Below, in pieces: positions 27,456-35,694 of a DNA stretch of 64,000 nucleotides. The notes beneath the pieces are model-generated. The model saw only the letters and a list, made by a program, of their open reading frames with translations. It had not been told where the DNA came from and ran no database searches. Position 1 is the stretch's first letter; each line of letters begins with the position of its first letter. A program made the translations under genes and the position numbers. Source of the DNA: Nonomuraea sediminis (GTDB taxonomy: Bacteria > Actinomycetota > Actinomycetes > Streptosporangiales > Streptosporangiaceae); the NCBI RefSeq assembly GCF_018531495.1, contig NZ_JAHDTI010000012.1, positions 1 through 64,000 on the forward strand. Reading direction: 5' to 3'.

Positions 27456-28710
27456 TGTGCCTGCCGATAATGTCATCCGTGCAGGTCATTCGGCTTTGCG
27501 CTTGCCGAAAACTCCATCCATCCAGGTCAAGCGGCATGTGAGTATTCGTGGAGAACCCCTCCGAGTCGATCTCGCCGGCGTACGCTCAGGTTGGCGATAC
27601 GGCTCGGATCTGTGATCAGATCCGGGACGGCGCGTAGGGGAGCTGCTTGGGCCAGGCCTTGATGGGCGCGGTGCTGGTTGTAGAACTCTTCGTACTCGCG
27701 CAGGGCATGACGCAGGTGGCGTTCGTTCCAGATCAGGCAGCGGTGCACCAGCTCGCGGCGGCACGACTGCACCCATCGCTCCATGACCGAGTTCATCCGC
27801 GGCATCCGGATACCGGTGAGCACGGTCTGGATGCCGATTTCTGCGAGGATCTCGTCCATGAGGGCCGGGAACTTCGCATCCCGGTCTCGGATCAGACAGC
27901 ACGCCCGGCAGCCGGCATCGGACAAGTCCATCAAGAGATTCTTGATCGCCTGGATGACCCAGCTCGCGGACGCGTCTGGTGGAATGCTCGATGACCGACA
28001 GAATGTACTGGCGTTGCCCGTCGAGGGTGACGGTTTCGATGAAATCGCAGGCCAGAAGAGCGTCGCCTGCGAGCGCAGAAAGTCGGCCCACGTGGTCGAC
28101 GCCCGCTCAGGCGCCGGATCAAGCCCTTCCTGCTTGAGGATCTCCCAGACCGTCGACGGAGCCACCTTGATACCGAGCGTGGCGAGCTCGCCATGCACCC
28201 GTCGATATCCCCACGACGGATTCTCGCGAGCAAGACGCAGGATGAGGACACGGATGGACCGCAACGTGGGTGGGCGCCCACGCCGGTTCGGCCGGCAGGT
28301 ACGGGCATGATGCCGCTTCACCAGATCGCGATGCCAGCGCGGAACGGTATCTGGGCGGACGAGGAGCCGCAGTTGGCACAGGACTTCACGAGGCAGTGGT
28401 GCCAGGAGCGCGGCGAGAAATGCCCGGGTCCTCGGCGGCGGATCTCACGCGGGCGTCGGCGCCGAGCTGCCGTTGAAGGACGGTGATTTGGTGGCGCAGG
28501 TCGAGAATCTCGACGTCCTTGTCCCGATCGCTCATCGGCAGCAACCGCAGCGCGGCGAAGGTGTTCGTGACGGCGAGATAGGCCAGGCGAAGGAGCACGG
28601 CTGATCATCATGCCGCACAGGTTGTCTCTCCTGGTGACCGGAGATTGCCCACGCCAGGAGAAGACCTGCAAGGCCAGCGACCTGCCCGGATGACATTTTC
28701 GGCAGGCACA
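27456..28710 (-). mobile_element. IS3-like insertion element with 32-bp inverted repeats
   Basis: Imperfect terminal inverted repeats lie at 27456-27487 and 28679-28710 (TGCCTGCCGA-N-AATGTCATCC and its mirror, about 30/32 matching). Inside the left end a second, related terminus (TGCCGAAAACTCCATCCATC) follows at about 27496, directly after the transposase 3' end. That second terminus is the one shared with the remnants at 10.5, 21.3 and 29.2 kb. The element is about 1.25 kb and carries one decayed transposase. No clear target duplication was found. Confidence 0.7.
27527..28600 (-). pseudogene. Integrase-core (DDE) transposase, several frameshifts
   Basis: The N-terminal helix-turn-helix part (MLLRLAYLAVTNTFAALRLL, then DLRHQITVLQRQLG) is in one frame. 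The middle (RGRPPTLRSIRVLILRLARE with NPSWGYRRVHGELATLGIKV) is in a second. The first catalytic Asp, in ALLACDFIETVTLDGQRQYI, is in a third. The second Asp and Glu region (IRDRDAKFPALMDEI, GIRMPRMNSVMERWVQSCRR) returns to the second. Shifts lie near 28430, 28060 and 27960. It is inactive as it stands. Confidence 0.85.
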
Positions 28711-28875
28711 ATCGAATACAGCGCCGGATCGGCCCCCCGACCTGATTCATGTGTTTTGCCCGAGCTACCTGGTAATGGGGGGATAACGCAGATCAGCACA
28801 CGCGACGGTTTTGCCGCTGGGGCGGCCTACGCTGGACTCGGCACTCATCAGTCGAGGTCGAGAAATTGATTGACC

Positions 28876-29139
28876 TTAGATGGCCAATCTTCGGAAGCTA
28901 GTCCAGCGGCAACAAGTAGATCGCGCCATCAAGCTCCATGAGATCGACTGCCCCATAAATCGATCCACGCTTCCCTGTGCGATCATAATAACCGCTGCCA
29001 GGGTGCGTTCGCTCGCGTTACCGTCGAACACCTTATTGTCGACTTCATGAAGCATCGAGCAGATAGTAGCAGAATCTTCCGGAAAGTCCTGTTTGATTTT
29101 CTCTGTCAGACGCTTCGTGACGGGCATCCATGCCTCCAA
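28876..29139 (-). pseudogene. Low-GC hypothetical protein, probably frameshifted at the C-terminus
   Basis: An 87-aa frame reads TKRLTEKIKQDFPEDSATIC, then ASERTLAAVIMIAQGSVDRF. This resembles small actinobacterial proteins of the form (x)LAAVVLAADGDVDRL followed by a 10-15 residue helix. The expected ending is found one base out of frame (AVDLMELDGAIYLLPLD, TAG at about 28906), so an indel near 28960 is likely. The GC content is visibly lower than in the surroundings, a hint of foreign origin. Function unknown. Confidence 0.45.
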
Positions 29140-29200
29140 GGATCCATTAATTACATTGAGAGGCGGGTATGGGAGTGGTGTCTATCTCGAGGGGAACATT

Positions 29201-29285
29201 GCGCCTGCCGAAAACTCCATCCATGCAGTTCAGCCCCGTGTGAGTACTCGGGGAGGATGCCACCGAGCCGGTCTCGTCGGCGCCT
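29201..29285 (-). mobile_element. IS3-like element end remnant
   Basis: The terminus TGCCGAAAACTCCATCCATG, with the following GTGAGTACTCGGGGAGGA block, matches the element end at 27496. It stands alone without a transposase. Confidence 0.6.
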
Positions 29286-29490
29286 GTTCAAGGCGACGAT
29301 TCGCGCTGGATCCGTGATTGGTCCGAGGCAGGCCGGACAGGGACGAGCCCGTCACCCTCAACCACCCCTCAGCGTGACAGCCCGGCACCCTCCGTCACCA
29401 TCGAAAGAGCGACAGAGTCGTTACCTGGACAGACCCGGCTGGCCGCCGGAGCGTCTGGCACGAGCTGGGCTGAGCCTCGGGTTGGGTGCG

Positions 29491-30108
29491 TCAGGTCGCG
29501 GGGGAGAAGCCGGGTGGTGGAGCCGTCTGCATTCGGAGGCCGTCCATGAGCAGTGAAAGTAGCTGGTCGGCTTCGCCTGGCGTGTGTTCGGTAGCCAGGG
29601 CGATCGCGTGGGTGAGCCTGAGCAGTTGTGAGGTGCCGACGTCAGGACGGACAGCTCCGGATTGTTGGGCCCGGATGAGCAGGGATTTTCCAGCCGCGCG
29701 TATCAACTCCTGGCATGAGGCCGGGGACTGTTCTTGTCCGGTCGCGGTGGACATGAGCCAGGCTGCCAGGCCTCGATAGGTGGTGACGTGTGCGACGAGG
29801 GCCCGTAGCCAGGTGACCAGCGCGTCATCGGGTGACTCGCGGCCGAGCAACTCCTCCGCCTGAGCGCACAGCGCCTGGACTCGGTCCCGGAAGACCGCGT
29901 CCAGCAGGGCCTCCCGGCTGGGGAAATGCCGGTACAGCGTAGCGTTGCCGACTCCCGCGTCACGGGCGATGTCGTCCAGGGAGGCATCGGCTCCGTAGGC
30001 GGCGAAGGCGTCCCTCGCCGCCGCGAGGAGCCGATCGTAGTTGCGGCGTGCATCGGCGCGCATGGGGCGTTGTGCCGCTTCAGGCGCGCCGGTCTCCGGC
30101 TTGATCAC
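29491..30108 (-). CDS. TetR-family repressor
   Basis: A 205-aa TetR protein. The helix-turn-helix is YDRLLAAARDAFAAYGADAS, then LDDIARDAGVGNATLYRHFP. The C-terminal domain (SBP-type TetR_C) ends LLSLLMDGLRMQ. The GTG at 30108 has GAGGGA upstream; an in-frame TTG at 30135 is possible but would abut the operator. It is divergent from the 30237-32647 operon, with two perfect palindromic operators in between, so it very likely represses that operon and itself. Confidence 0.92.
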   Translation of the reverse strand: MIKPETGAPEAAQRPMRADARRNYDRLLAAARDAFAAYGADASLDDIARDAGVGNATLYRHFPSREALLDAVFRDRVQALCAQAEELLGRESPDDALVTWLRALVAHVTTYRGLAAWLMSTATGQEQSPASCQELIRAAGKSLLIRAQQSGAVRPDVGTSQLLRLTHAIALATEHTPGEADQLLSLLMDGLRMQTAPPPGFSPAT

Positions 30109-30137
30109 GTACGGTCCCTCGGTCGATGGTTGCAAAT

Positions 30138-30186
30138 CGGGGAGTATCCCCGTATCGTACCCGTACCGAACCGGGGACAGTCCCCG
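30138..30186. promoter_or_regulatory. Two perfect TetR operators
   Basis: CGGGGA-N3-TCCCCG occurs perfectly at 30138-30152 and again at 30172-30186, centre-to-centre 34 bp. One copy lies just upstream of the TetR gene and the other about 51 bp upstream of the hydrolase ATG, as expected for two dimers covering a divergent promoter region. Confidence 0.75.
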
Positions 30187-30236
30187 ATTATGCCTCTCGT
30201 GTCTGCGAGGGGCGTCGGGTTGGGAGGTGCGAACCG

Positions 30237-31061
30237 ATGTCCAAGGAACTGGATGAGTGGCATAACCGTCTGGGCGGATTCGTCAGGCGGCCGACGTTGG
30301 AGGCGTATGCAGATAAGTACTCCGACCATTTCGTCATAGAGCGCAACGGCGGGGTCATAGAGCTACGAATGCACTCCAAGGGCGGCCCCGCCGTCTACTC
30401 CCTGGGGCTTCACAACGCTTGGGGCCAGGCGTGGCAGGAGATCGGCAACGACCCCCGCAACGAGGTCGTGATCCTGACGGGAACCGGTAACGCGTGGCTG
30501 GCCGGCGTCGACCCTGCCTCCTTCGCCCAGCCGTTTCATGAATGGCCCGGCGATGTCGCCCACGAACTCTACTACGACGCGATGAAGCTCCTGGAGAACC
30601 TTGTCTTCGGAGTCGATGTCCCCACCATCGGGGTGGTCAACGGTCCCGGCTTCCACACCGAGCTCGCCCTATTCTGTGACATCACACTCGCCGCCGAGGA
30701 CGCGGTCTTCTCCGACGGGCACTTCGCCGCTGGGCAGGCGCCGGGCGACGGTCTGCAACTGGCCTTCCAATCCCTGCTGGGGCCCAAACGGGCCGCTCAT
30801 GCCTTGTACACCAGCGAGCGGATCGATGCTCGCAAGGCGCTGGACCTGGGACTGGTCAACGAGGTGCTGCCCACCGACGAGCTGCTGCCTCGCGCACGAC
30901 AGATCGCCCAGACGATGATGGACAGGCCCCGATCCACGCGACGCCTGACCCACGCCATCGTGCAGCGCCCCTTCCGGCGGCAATTGCTGGAGGATCATGG
31001 ATTCGGCATGGCCCATGAGCTCTTCGGCGTCTTTACCGACCGTCCCGGCAACCGGGGTTAG
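30237..31061 (+). CDS. Crotonase-fold hydrolase, 6-oxocamphor-hydrolase-like (copy 1)
   Basis: A 274-aa member of the enoyl-CoA hydratase superfamily. Core blocks are HNAWGQAWQEIGNDPRNEVV, ILTGTGNAWLAGVD, FGVDVPTIGVVNGPGFHTEL, and SDGHFAAGQAPGDGLQLAF. The conserved His and Asp residues (LHNAWG, FHTEL, GHFAAG, PGDG) and the lack of usual CoA-hydratase glutamates recall 6-oxocamphor hydrolase, a retro-Claisenase cleaving cyclic diketones without CoA. The assignment is from motif memory. The ATG follows GGGAGG. First gene of a three-gene operon under TetR, and about 50% identical by eye to the gene at 35695-36531. Confidence 0.85.
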   Translation: MSKELDEWHNRLGGFVRRPTLEAYADKYSDHFVIERNGGVIELRMHSKGGPAVYSLGLHNAWGQAWQEIGNDPRNEVVILTGTGNAWLAGVDPASFAQPFHEWPGDVAHELYYDAMKLLENLVFGVDVPTIGVVNGPGFHTELALFCDITLAAEDAVFSDGHFAAGQAPGDGLQLAFQSLLGPKRAAHALYTSERIDARKALDLGLVNEVLPTDELLPRARQIAQTMMDRPRSTRRLTHAIVQRPFRRQLLEDHGFGMAHELFGVFTDRPGNRG

Positions 31062-31063
31062 CA

Positions 31064-31984
31064 GTGGCCGGCAATGACGGCGGCACCGCCGAGACGACCC
31101 TGGATTGGTACGGCTGCGCGACCTTCCGCCTGACCATCGGCGAGCTGGTCGTCTTCCTCGATGCCTACATCGATCGGTTTCCCGGTGCGCCGGGACCCGA
31201 CGTGCGCACCGACGATATCGACAGAGCCGACTGGATCGTGATCGGCCACTCCCATTTCGATCATTTGTGGGGCGCGGAACGCATTGCCCGGCGCACCGGC
31301 GCCACGATCATCGGCAGCCACGAAACCATCCGGATCATGGAACGAGAGGGCGTTCCCGACGACCAACTGCTACCGGTCAGCGGAGGCGAACGCATCCGCC
31401 TGTCGGCCGACGTGACCGTCGCGGTCTACCCCAGCTTGCATTCCTCGGTCTGGACCCACCAATTCCCCGCATCCGACGAAGCATGCCTGGGCGATCTGTG
31501 GCTCACCTACCAGGAACGCCAGGTCCGTCAGGCTGAACGCCCCCCGGCCACCGGGCTGGCCGGCCTCTCTGCCCAGATGCTCGCCCACTTCCAACGCAGC
31601 AACCAGCACCCGCGCGGCGATGGCGGCGCACTTGTCTACCTGTTCGAAACCAGCCAAGGCAGCCTGCTGTTCCAAGACACCTCCGGACACTGGAGCGGCA
31701 TCCTGCGCAACCTACACCCCGACGTGGCCATCCTCGCCGCAACCGGCAGGCCCACCCTCGACGGCGAACCGATCCAGGGCAGCCTCGCCGACTTCATCGC
31801 CCTGCAAGCCCAACTCCTCCATCCCGCACGAGTGATTCTCAGCCACCACGACGACTTCCTGCCCGGCCGCACCATCCCCGCCGACATCGGCCCGATCCGC
31901 GCCGCACTGGCCCGCGCAGCCCCCCGTACCGAACTGATCGAACTGACCTACACCAGCGGCTACCCGCTGTTCGCCGAATCGTGA
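31064..31984 (+). CDS. MBL-fold metal-dependent hydrolase
   Basis: A 306-aa metallo-beta-lactamase-fold enzyme, without signal peptide. The zinc motif is GHSHFDHLWGAERI (H-x-H-x-D-H), further ligands are in VYPSLHSSVW and VILSHHDD, and LVYLFETSQGSLLFQDTSGH is the mid-domain strand pair. The GTG start is two bases after the preceding stop. It is the second gene of the operon between the crotonase-like hydrolase and the isochorismatase-like enzyme. The three together suggest breakdown of a cyclic ketone or lactone by successive hydrolyses, which is inference only. Confidence 0.85.
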   Translation: MAGNDGGTAETTLDWYGCATFRLTIGELVVFLDAYIDRFPGAPGPDVRTDDIDRADWIVIGHSHFDHLWGAERIARRTGATIIGSHETIRIMEREGVPDDQLLPVSGGERIRLSADVTVAVYPSLHSSVWTHQFPASDEACLGDLWLTYQERQVRQAERPPATGLAGLSAQMLAHFQRSNQHPRGDGGALVYLFETSQGSLLFQDTSGHWSGILRNLHPDVAILAATGRPTLDGEPIQGSLADFIALQAQLLHPARVILSHHDDFLPGRTIPADIGPIRAALARAAPRTELIELTYTSGYPLFAES

Positions 31985-32035
31985 CAGCAATCCGAACCGG
32001 TCGATTGCCAGAATTTGAATGCGTATAGGTGCATT

Positions 32036-32647
32036 GTGACTTTTCATCACGACCCAGCGAGGACCGGCCTGCTGCTGGTCGACCCCTACAACGACTTCCT
32101 CAGCGAGGGCGGCAAACTGTGGCCGCGGCTCAAGGAAGTTGCCGAGGAAGTGCATGCGCTGGGCCATCTGCGCACCATCGTGGACATAGCTCGGCGGGTC
32201 GGTGTCCAGGTCTTCTTCGTGCCCCATCACCGCTGGGAACCGGGCGACTACGAGGATTGGAAGTTCCCGACCCCCACCCAGGTGGCCTCTGCCGAGCTTC
32301 AGGCCTTCGCCGAGGGCACCTGGGGCGGCGCCTTCCACGACGATTTCCAGGTCCAGCCGGGCGACGTCGTCATCAAGGAGCACTGGGCGCAGAGTGGTTT
32401 CGCCAACACTGATCTGGACCACCAACTCAGGCAGCGCGGGATCGACCACGTCGTGACCGTCGGCATGCTCGCCAACACCTGCATCGAGTCCACCTCGCGT
32501 TCTGCGACGGAGCTGGGCTACCACACGACCCTGGTCAGGGATGCGACTGCTGCCCTCAGTCGTGAGGCGATGCACACCGCCCACGAGATCAACGGGCCCA
32601 CCTTCGCACATGCGATCGTGACCACCGACGAACTCGTCACCGCTTGA
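32036..32647 (+). CDS. Isochorismatase-family cysteine hydrolase
   Basis: A 203-aa amidase/hydrolase of the cysteine-hydrolase (isochorismatase-like) superfamily. The catalytic triad is visible: Asp in LLLVDPYNDFLSEGG, Lys in VVIKEHWAQSGF, Cys in VGMLANTCIESTSRSA. The last motif favours the N-carbamoylsarcosine amidase-like branch over true isochorismatases. The GTG at 32036 has AGGTG six bases upstream; a TTG at 32015 is less likely. It ends the TetR-controlled operon. Confidence 0.88.
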   Translation: MTFHHDPARTGLLLVDPYNDFLSEGGKLWPRLKEVAEEVHALGHLRTIVDIARRVGVQVFFVPHHRWEPGDYEDWKFPTPTQVASAELQAFAEGTWGGAFHDDFQVQPGDVVIKEHWAQSGFANTDLDHQLRQRGIDHVVTVGMLANTCIESTSRSATELGYHTTLVRDATAALSREAMHTAHEINGPTFAHAIVTTDELVTA

Positions 32648-32835
32648 AGAGTCGGGGGTCGATACTGGCAGGAGCCGTTGATCGAGTGATCTGTGTTCTC
32701 TGCGGCCGAGCCTGCACTGGTTACCGTTCGTAATCACTGGGGGCGTAGCGGTTCCCTGTACCGCGTCAAAACGCCGTTGTGGTCCTCTGCGCTGCGGTTT
32801 GACTGAGTTTGTTAGGGCGGACAAGATCACGCCTT

Positions 32836-33243
32836 GTGCCTGTTCGCCCGCTCTATCTGATCACGGTTCGGGTGTTCGGCTGACTGATGTTGCTGGGGCG
32901 CAGCCAAGCGTCGAAGAACGTTGAGATCATGGTGCTGTGTCACGAGGTGGCGGTGCTACGGCGTCAGGTCGCGCGCCCGAAGCCGGACTGGGCAGATCGG
33001 ACCATTCTCGCGGCGCCGGCCCGGTGGTTGCCGACGGTGTCGCGCGCCCATCGGCTTGTCACCCCGGCGACCTTGCTGGCCTGGCATCGTCGTCTACTCC
33101 GCCGGACCTGGACCTACCCGCATCGGCTCGGACGTCCAAGGACGAGCCGGGAGATCCGGGACTTGATCATCCGTCTGGCGCGGGGGAACCCCGCGTGGGG
33201 CTACCGTCGCGTGCATGGGGAACTGGGGCGGCTCGGCTACCAG
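32836..33243 (+). pseudogene. N-terminal fragment of a second IS3-like transposase
   Basis: The plus frame from a GTG at 32836 reads VPVRPLYLITVRVFG, TGA, then LMLLGRSQASKNVEIMVLCH. It goes on to the linker (LVTPATLLAWHRRLLRRTWT) and RGNPAWGYRRVHGELGRLGY. The TGA stands where relatives have Trp. The sequence ends abruptly at about 33243, where unrelated DNA begins. It is related to, but distinct from, the 27.5-kb element. Confidence 0.75.
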
Positions 33244-33309
33244 GGGTCGTGGTCATTTTCCAACGAGACTTCTCGATAAGCGCTGAGCCGCAGGTCAGCG
33301 GGGTTCGTC

Positions 33310-33731
33310 TCAGGTGGTCCAGCCGTGTTTGGTGATGAGCTTGGCCAGGGCGTGGCGGAGTTGGTTGATGCGGTCGAGATGCCGATGGTGATGGTGGTGT
33401 CGGTGGCGTGGTAGACGGTCTGGCGTCCTTCCGCAGCGGTGCGGGCGCCGGCGTGGATGCGGCCGTGCAGCGCAATGAGCTTGCGTGGATCGCTGTGCTC
33501 AAGGCCGTCGATGGTGAGGTAGCACAGGAACGGGCCGCACTCGGTGAGCGGTCCTTCGGGCAGCCCGGCTTCGAGGGCTTTGCGGATCTTAGCCCTGTCG
33601 TCGCTGGTCATGGGACGTCGTCCGAGCCAGTCCGGCCAGCCGTCGGGCCGGACAGGCACGGTGTGGGTGCTGGGGCCTTGAGCTTGTTGATTCTGCTCGG
33701 CGGGTTTGGTGTCGTCCGGGTCGATGGTCAT
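33310..33731 (-). pseudogene. Mobile-element hypothetical protein, one frameshift
   Basis: The first frame (ATG at 33731) reads MTIDPDDTKPAEQNQQAQGP, then SDDRAKIRKALEAGLPEGPL and TIDGLEHSDPRKLIALHGRI, up to about VYHATDT. The remaining part lies one frame away (HRHLDRINQLRHALAKLITK, stop at 33310-33312). It lies six bases after the integrase stop on the same strand, so it was probably co-transcribed with it on an integrative element. Function unknown. Confidence 0.5.
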
Positions 33732-33745
33732 CTCGCCCAAGCTGG

Positions 33746-34048
33746 CTAGCGGTCAACGGTGAGGTGGCGCAGGGCGGCCCGTTTGTCGTCGTCGGTGGGC
33801 CGGCTGTAGATACGCAGCGCGTCGAGGCGGGAGTGGCCGGCCAGTTCAGCGACGGTGACGAGGTCTTCGCCGCCGCGAATCAGCTGGGTGACGAAGGTGT
33901 GGCGGCCGATGTGGGCGGTGGTGGGGTCCTCCAAACCGGCGGCCTGGGCGATGGCGGTGAAGATGGCCGAGGCGGCGCGGGTGGACAGGCGCCCGCCGCG
34001 GCGGTTGAGGAACAGGGCTCGCTGGGTGGCGGCGCCAGGCCAGGTTAG
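33746..34048 (-). pseudogene. C-terminal catalytic fragment of a tyrosine recombinase
   Basis: About 100 residues of a phage-type integrase: TQRALFLNRRGGRLSTRAAS, then HIGRHTFVTQLIRGGEDLVT and LAGHSRLDALRIYSRPTDDD. These carry the catalytic H-x-x-R, the second His and the nucleophilic Tyr. The upstream catalytic Arg/Lys region and the core-binding domain are missing: the sequence breaks at about 34048 against Tn3 DNA. Confidence 0.8.
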
Positions 34049-34508
34049 GCGTTCTTGTCGCGCTTCACCCGCACCGCCTCGCACCCGGCCTACCAGGCGA
34101 TGTTGGAGATCGGGTGTACGGCGCGCACCACGTTCGTCGCCCGCTACTTACACGACCGCGACCTGCAGCGGAAATCGAGGAAGGGCTGAACGTGGTAGAG
34201 GCGTGGAACCGCGCCGACTCGGTGATCTGCTACGGCCGCGGGGCGAGATTTCCACCAACCGGCGCGATGAGGTGGGGATGACGGCGCTGTGTCTTCGGAT
34301 CTTGCAGGCCTCGCTCGGCATGGTGAATGTCCTCATGCTGCAAGACGTGCTCGCCGATCCCGAGTGGGCCGCCCTGCTGACCCCGGTCGACCGGCGCGGT
34401 CTGACCCCGCTGTTCTGGCTGCGCGTCCGCCCGTATGGCGAGGTACGCCTGGACCTGAACACGCGGCTGACTATCGGCAGCCTCGGCTCGCTCGGAGGAG
34501 TGGGATGA
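34049..34508 (+). pseudogene. C-terminal remnant of a Tn3-family transposase
   Basis: Three consecutive frames reconstruct the conserved end of Tn3-type transposases. The first is FTRTASHPAYQAMLEIG with TTFVARYLHDRDLQRK. The second is EEGLNVVEAWNRADSVICYG. The third is GEISTNRRDEVGMTALCLRI, then NVLMLQDVLADPEWAALLTP and DRRGLTPLFW. Shifts lie near 34173 and 34243. It has the terminal catalytic Glu region but not the rest of the about 1000-aa enzyme, and no Tn3 terminal repeat was recognised. Confidence 0.8.
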
Positions 34509-34546
34509 GCCGTAATGCACAGCATGGCCGAGATGGCAGGGAGTGC

Positions 34547-34668
34547 CTATGGGATCTTCTTCAGATCGATGGCGATTCGCTCGGCGCTCAGTTCGTAGCT
34601 CACCAGTCTGCCGTTGGTGGCGAGCCAGAAAATGGCCAGCGTGCCAGCCGGGCCGTCGTAGTCTACTT
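34547..34668 (-). pseudogene. C-terminal fragment of an unknown protein
   Basis: The frame ends in TAG at 34547-34549 and reads DYDGPAGTLAIFWLATNGRL, then VSYELSAERIAIDLKKIP. It looks like a natural protein tail, but no start and no known family can be given. Confidence 0.35.
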
Positions 34669-34673
34669 GTCGA

Positions 34674-35030
34674 ATGCGGAGTCATCATGGAGGCGGTGTG
34701 ACCTGGCGGGCGATGCGCTGGCGCGGGGAGCGCGAGTTTCCTCGACGCGCTCTGTACTCCGGCTGGATACGGCGACGACGGGCCGCGCCGGATCCGCGGC
34801 AGCATCGGCGGTTGCTCGACGCCGGCTCCACGCTCGTTGATCTGGCCATGTTCGCGTCCCTGCTCGACCAGCGGGTGCCGGACCGGCCCGGCGGGCGGCC
34901 GGTGCCGAGTCGCTACGCGATGACGCTATGCGTCACCCGCGTGCACCTCGCCGGCCACCTCATCGGGGACGTTACCGCGATTAGCGACCGCATTGTCGCG
35001 CTCGTTGGCGACGCGAAAGCGCCCGCATGA
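34674..35030 (+). CDS. Doubtful hypothetical ORF upstream of TetR
   Basis: A 118-codon frame whose TGA overlaps the TetR ATG (ATGA), which argues for translation. The first half is Arg-rich and unnatural. The second half (LLDAGSTLVDLAMFASLLDQ, then YAMTLCVTRVHLAGHLIGDV) is more protein-like. It is probably a chimera of transposon debris and a real tail. Function unknown. Confidence 0.35.
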   Translation: MRSHHGGGVTWRAMRWRGEREFPRRALYSGWIRRRRAAPDPRQHRRLLDAGSTLVDLAMFASLLDQRVPDRPGGRPVPSRYAMTLCVTRVHLAGHLIGDVTAISDRIVALVGDAKAPA

Positions 35031-35566
35031 CCACGGACCGGCGGGTCCGGCGGACGCGATCGCTGCTGCGCCAGGCGGCCATCGAGGTCATCCGTGAGAA
35101 GGGCTTTCGCGCAGCCCGGGTAGGCGACATCACCGAGCGCGCAGACGTCAACCGAGCCACCTTCTACGCGCACTACGCCGACAAGTACGCGTTCGCCGAG
35201 GCGATGGTGCGCGATGAGATCCGGCACCGGTTCGCCACCCGGCTCCCGGCTGCGCCTGCGCCGGTCGCCGACCTCGTCCACGCCCTGGCGGTGCTGCTGT
35301 GGAAGGATTCCAGCCGGGCGGACGGCTGCCGGCGGAACATCGACGTTCTGCGCCCGCTGATCCAGCGCGCGGTGCGTACCGAGGTGTCTGGCTTGCTCGT
35401 CGAACGGTACGCGTACGAGTCGGCCGTGGCGGCGCACATCGTCGGCTCGACGATCGTTGGCGCGGTTTGCTGGTGGCGGGAGAACGGGTTGCCGGACACC
35501 CCACCCGACCAGGTGGCCGACGAGGTGACCCGAGCGGTGTTGTACGGGCTAAGGCCGACACCATAG
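35027..35566 (+). CDS. TetR-family regulator
   Basis: A 179-aa TetR/AcrR protein. RSLLRQAAIEVIREKGFRAA, then VGDITERADVNRATFYAHYA is the helix-turn-helix. The short C-terminal domain ends TRAVLYGL (TetR_C_8-like). It is convergent with the second oxocamphor-hydrolase-like gene, so regulation of that gene is possible but not shown by position. No palindromic operator was identified at its 5' side. Confidence 0.9.
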   Translation: MTTDRRVRRTRSLLRQAAIEVIREKGFRAARVGDITERADVNRATFYAHYADKYAFAEAMVRDEIRHRFATRLPAAPAPVADLVHALAVLLWKDSSRADGCRRNIDVLRPLIQRAVRTEVSGLLVERYAYESAVAAHIVGSTIVGAVCWWRENGLPDTPPDQVADEVTRAVLYGLRPTP

Positions 35567-35694
35567 TGACCTGGGTACTTCTGCGGTCATGAGCTGCTCA
35601 CCGTTCGGCACCATGCTCGCCTGCGGGCGGCGTACAGGATGCCGCTGAACGCCGCCACCTCGCAGCCGCGCACCATGCCCGTCCACCAGCGGGC

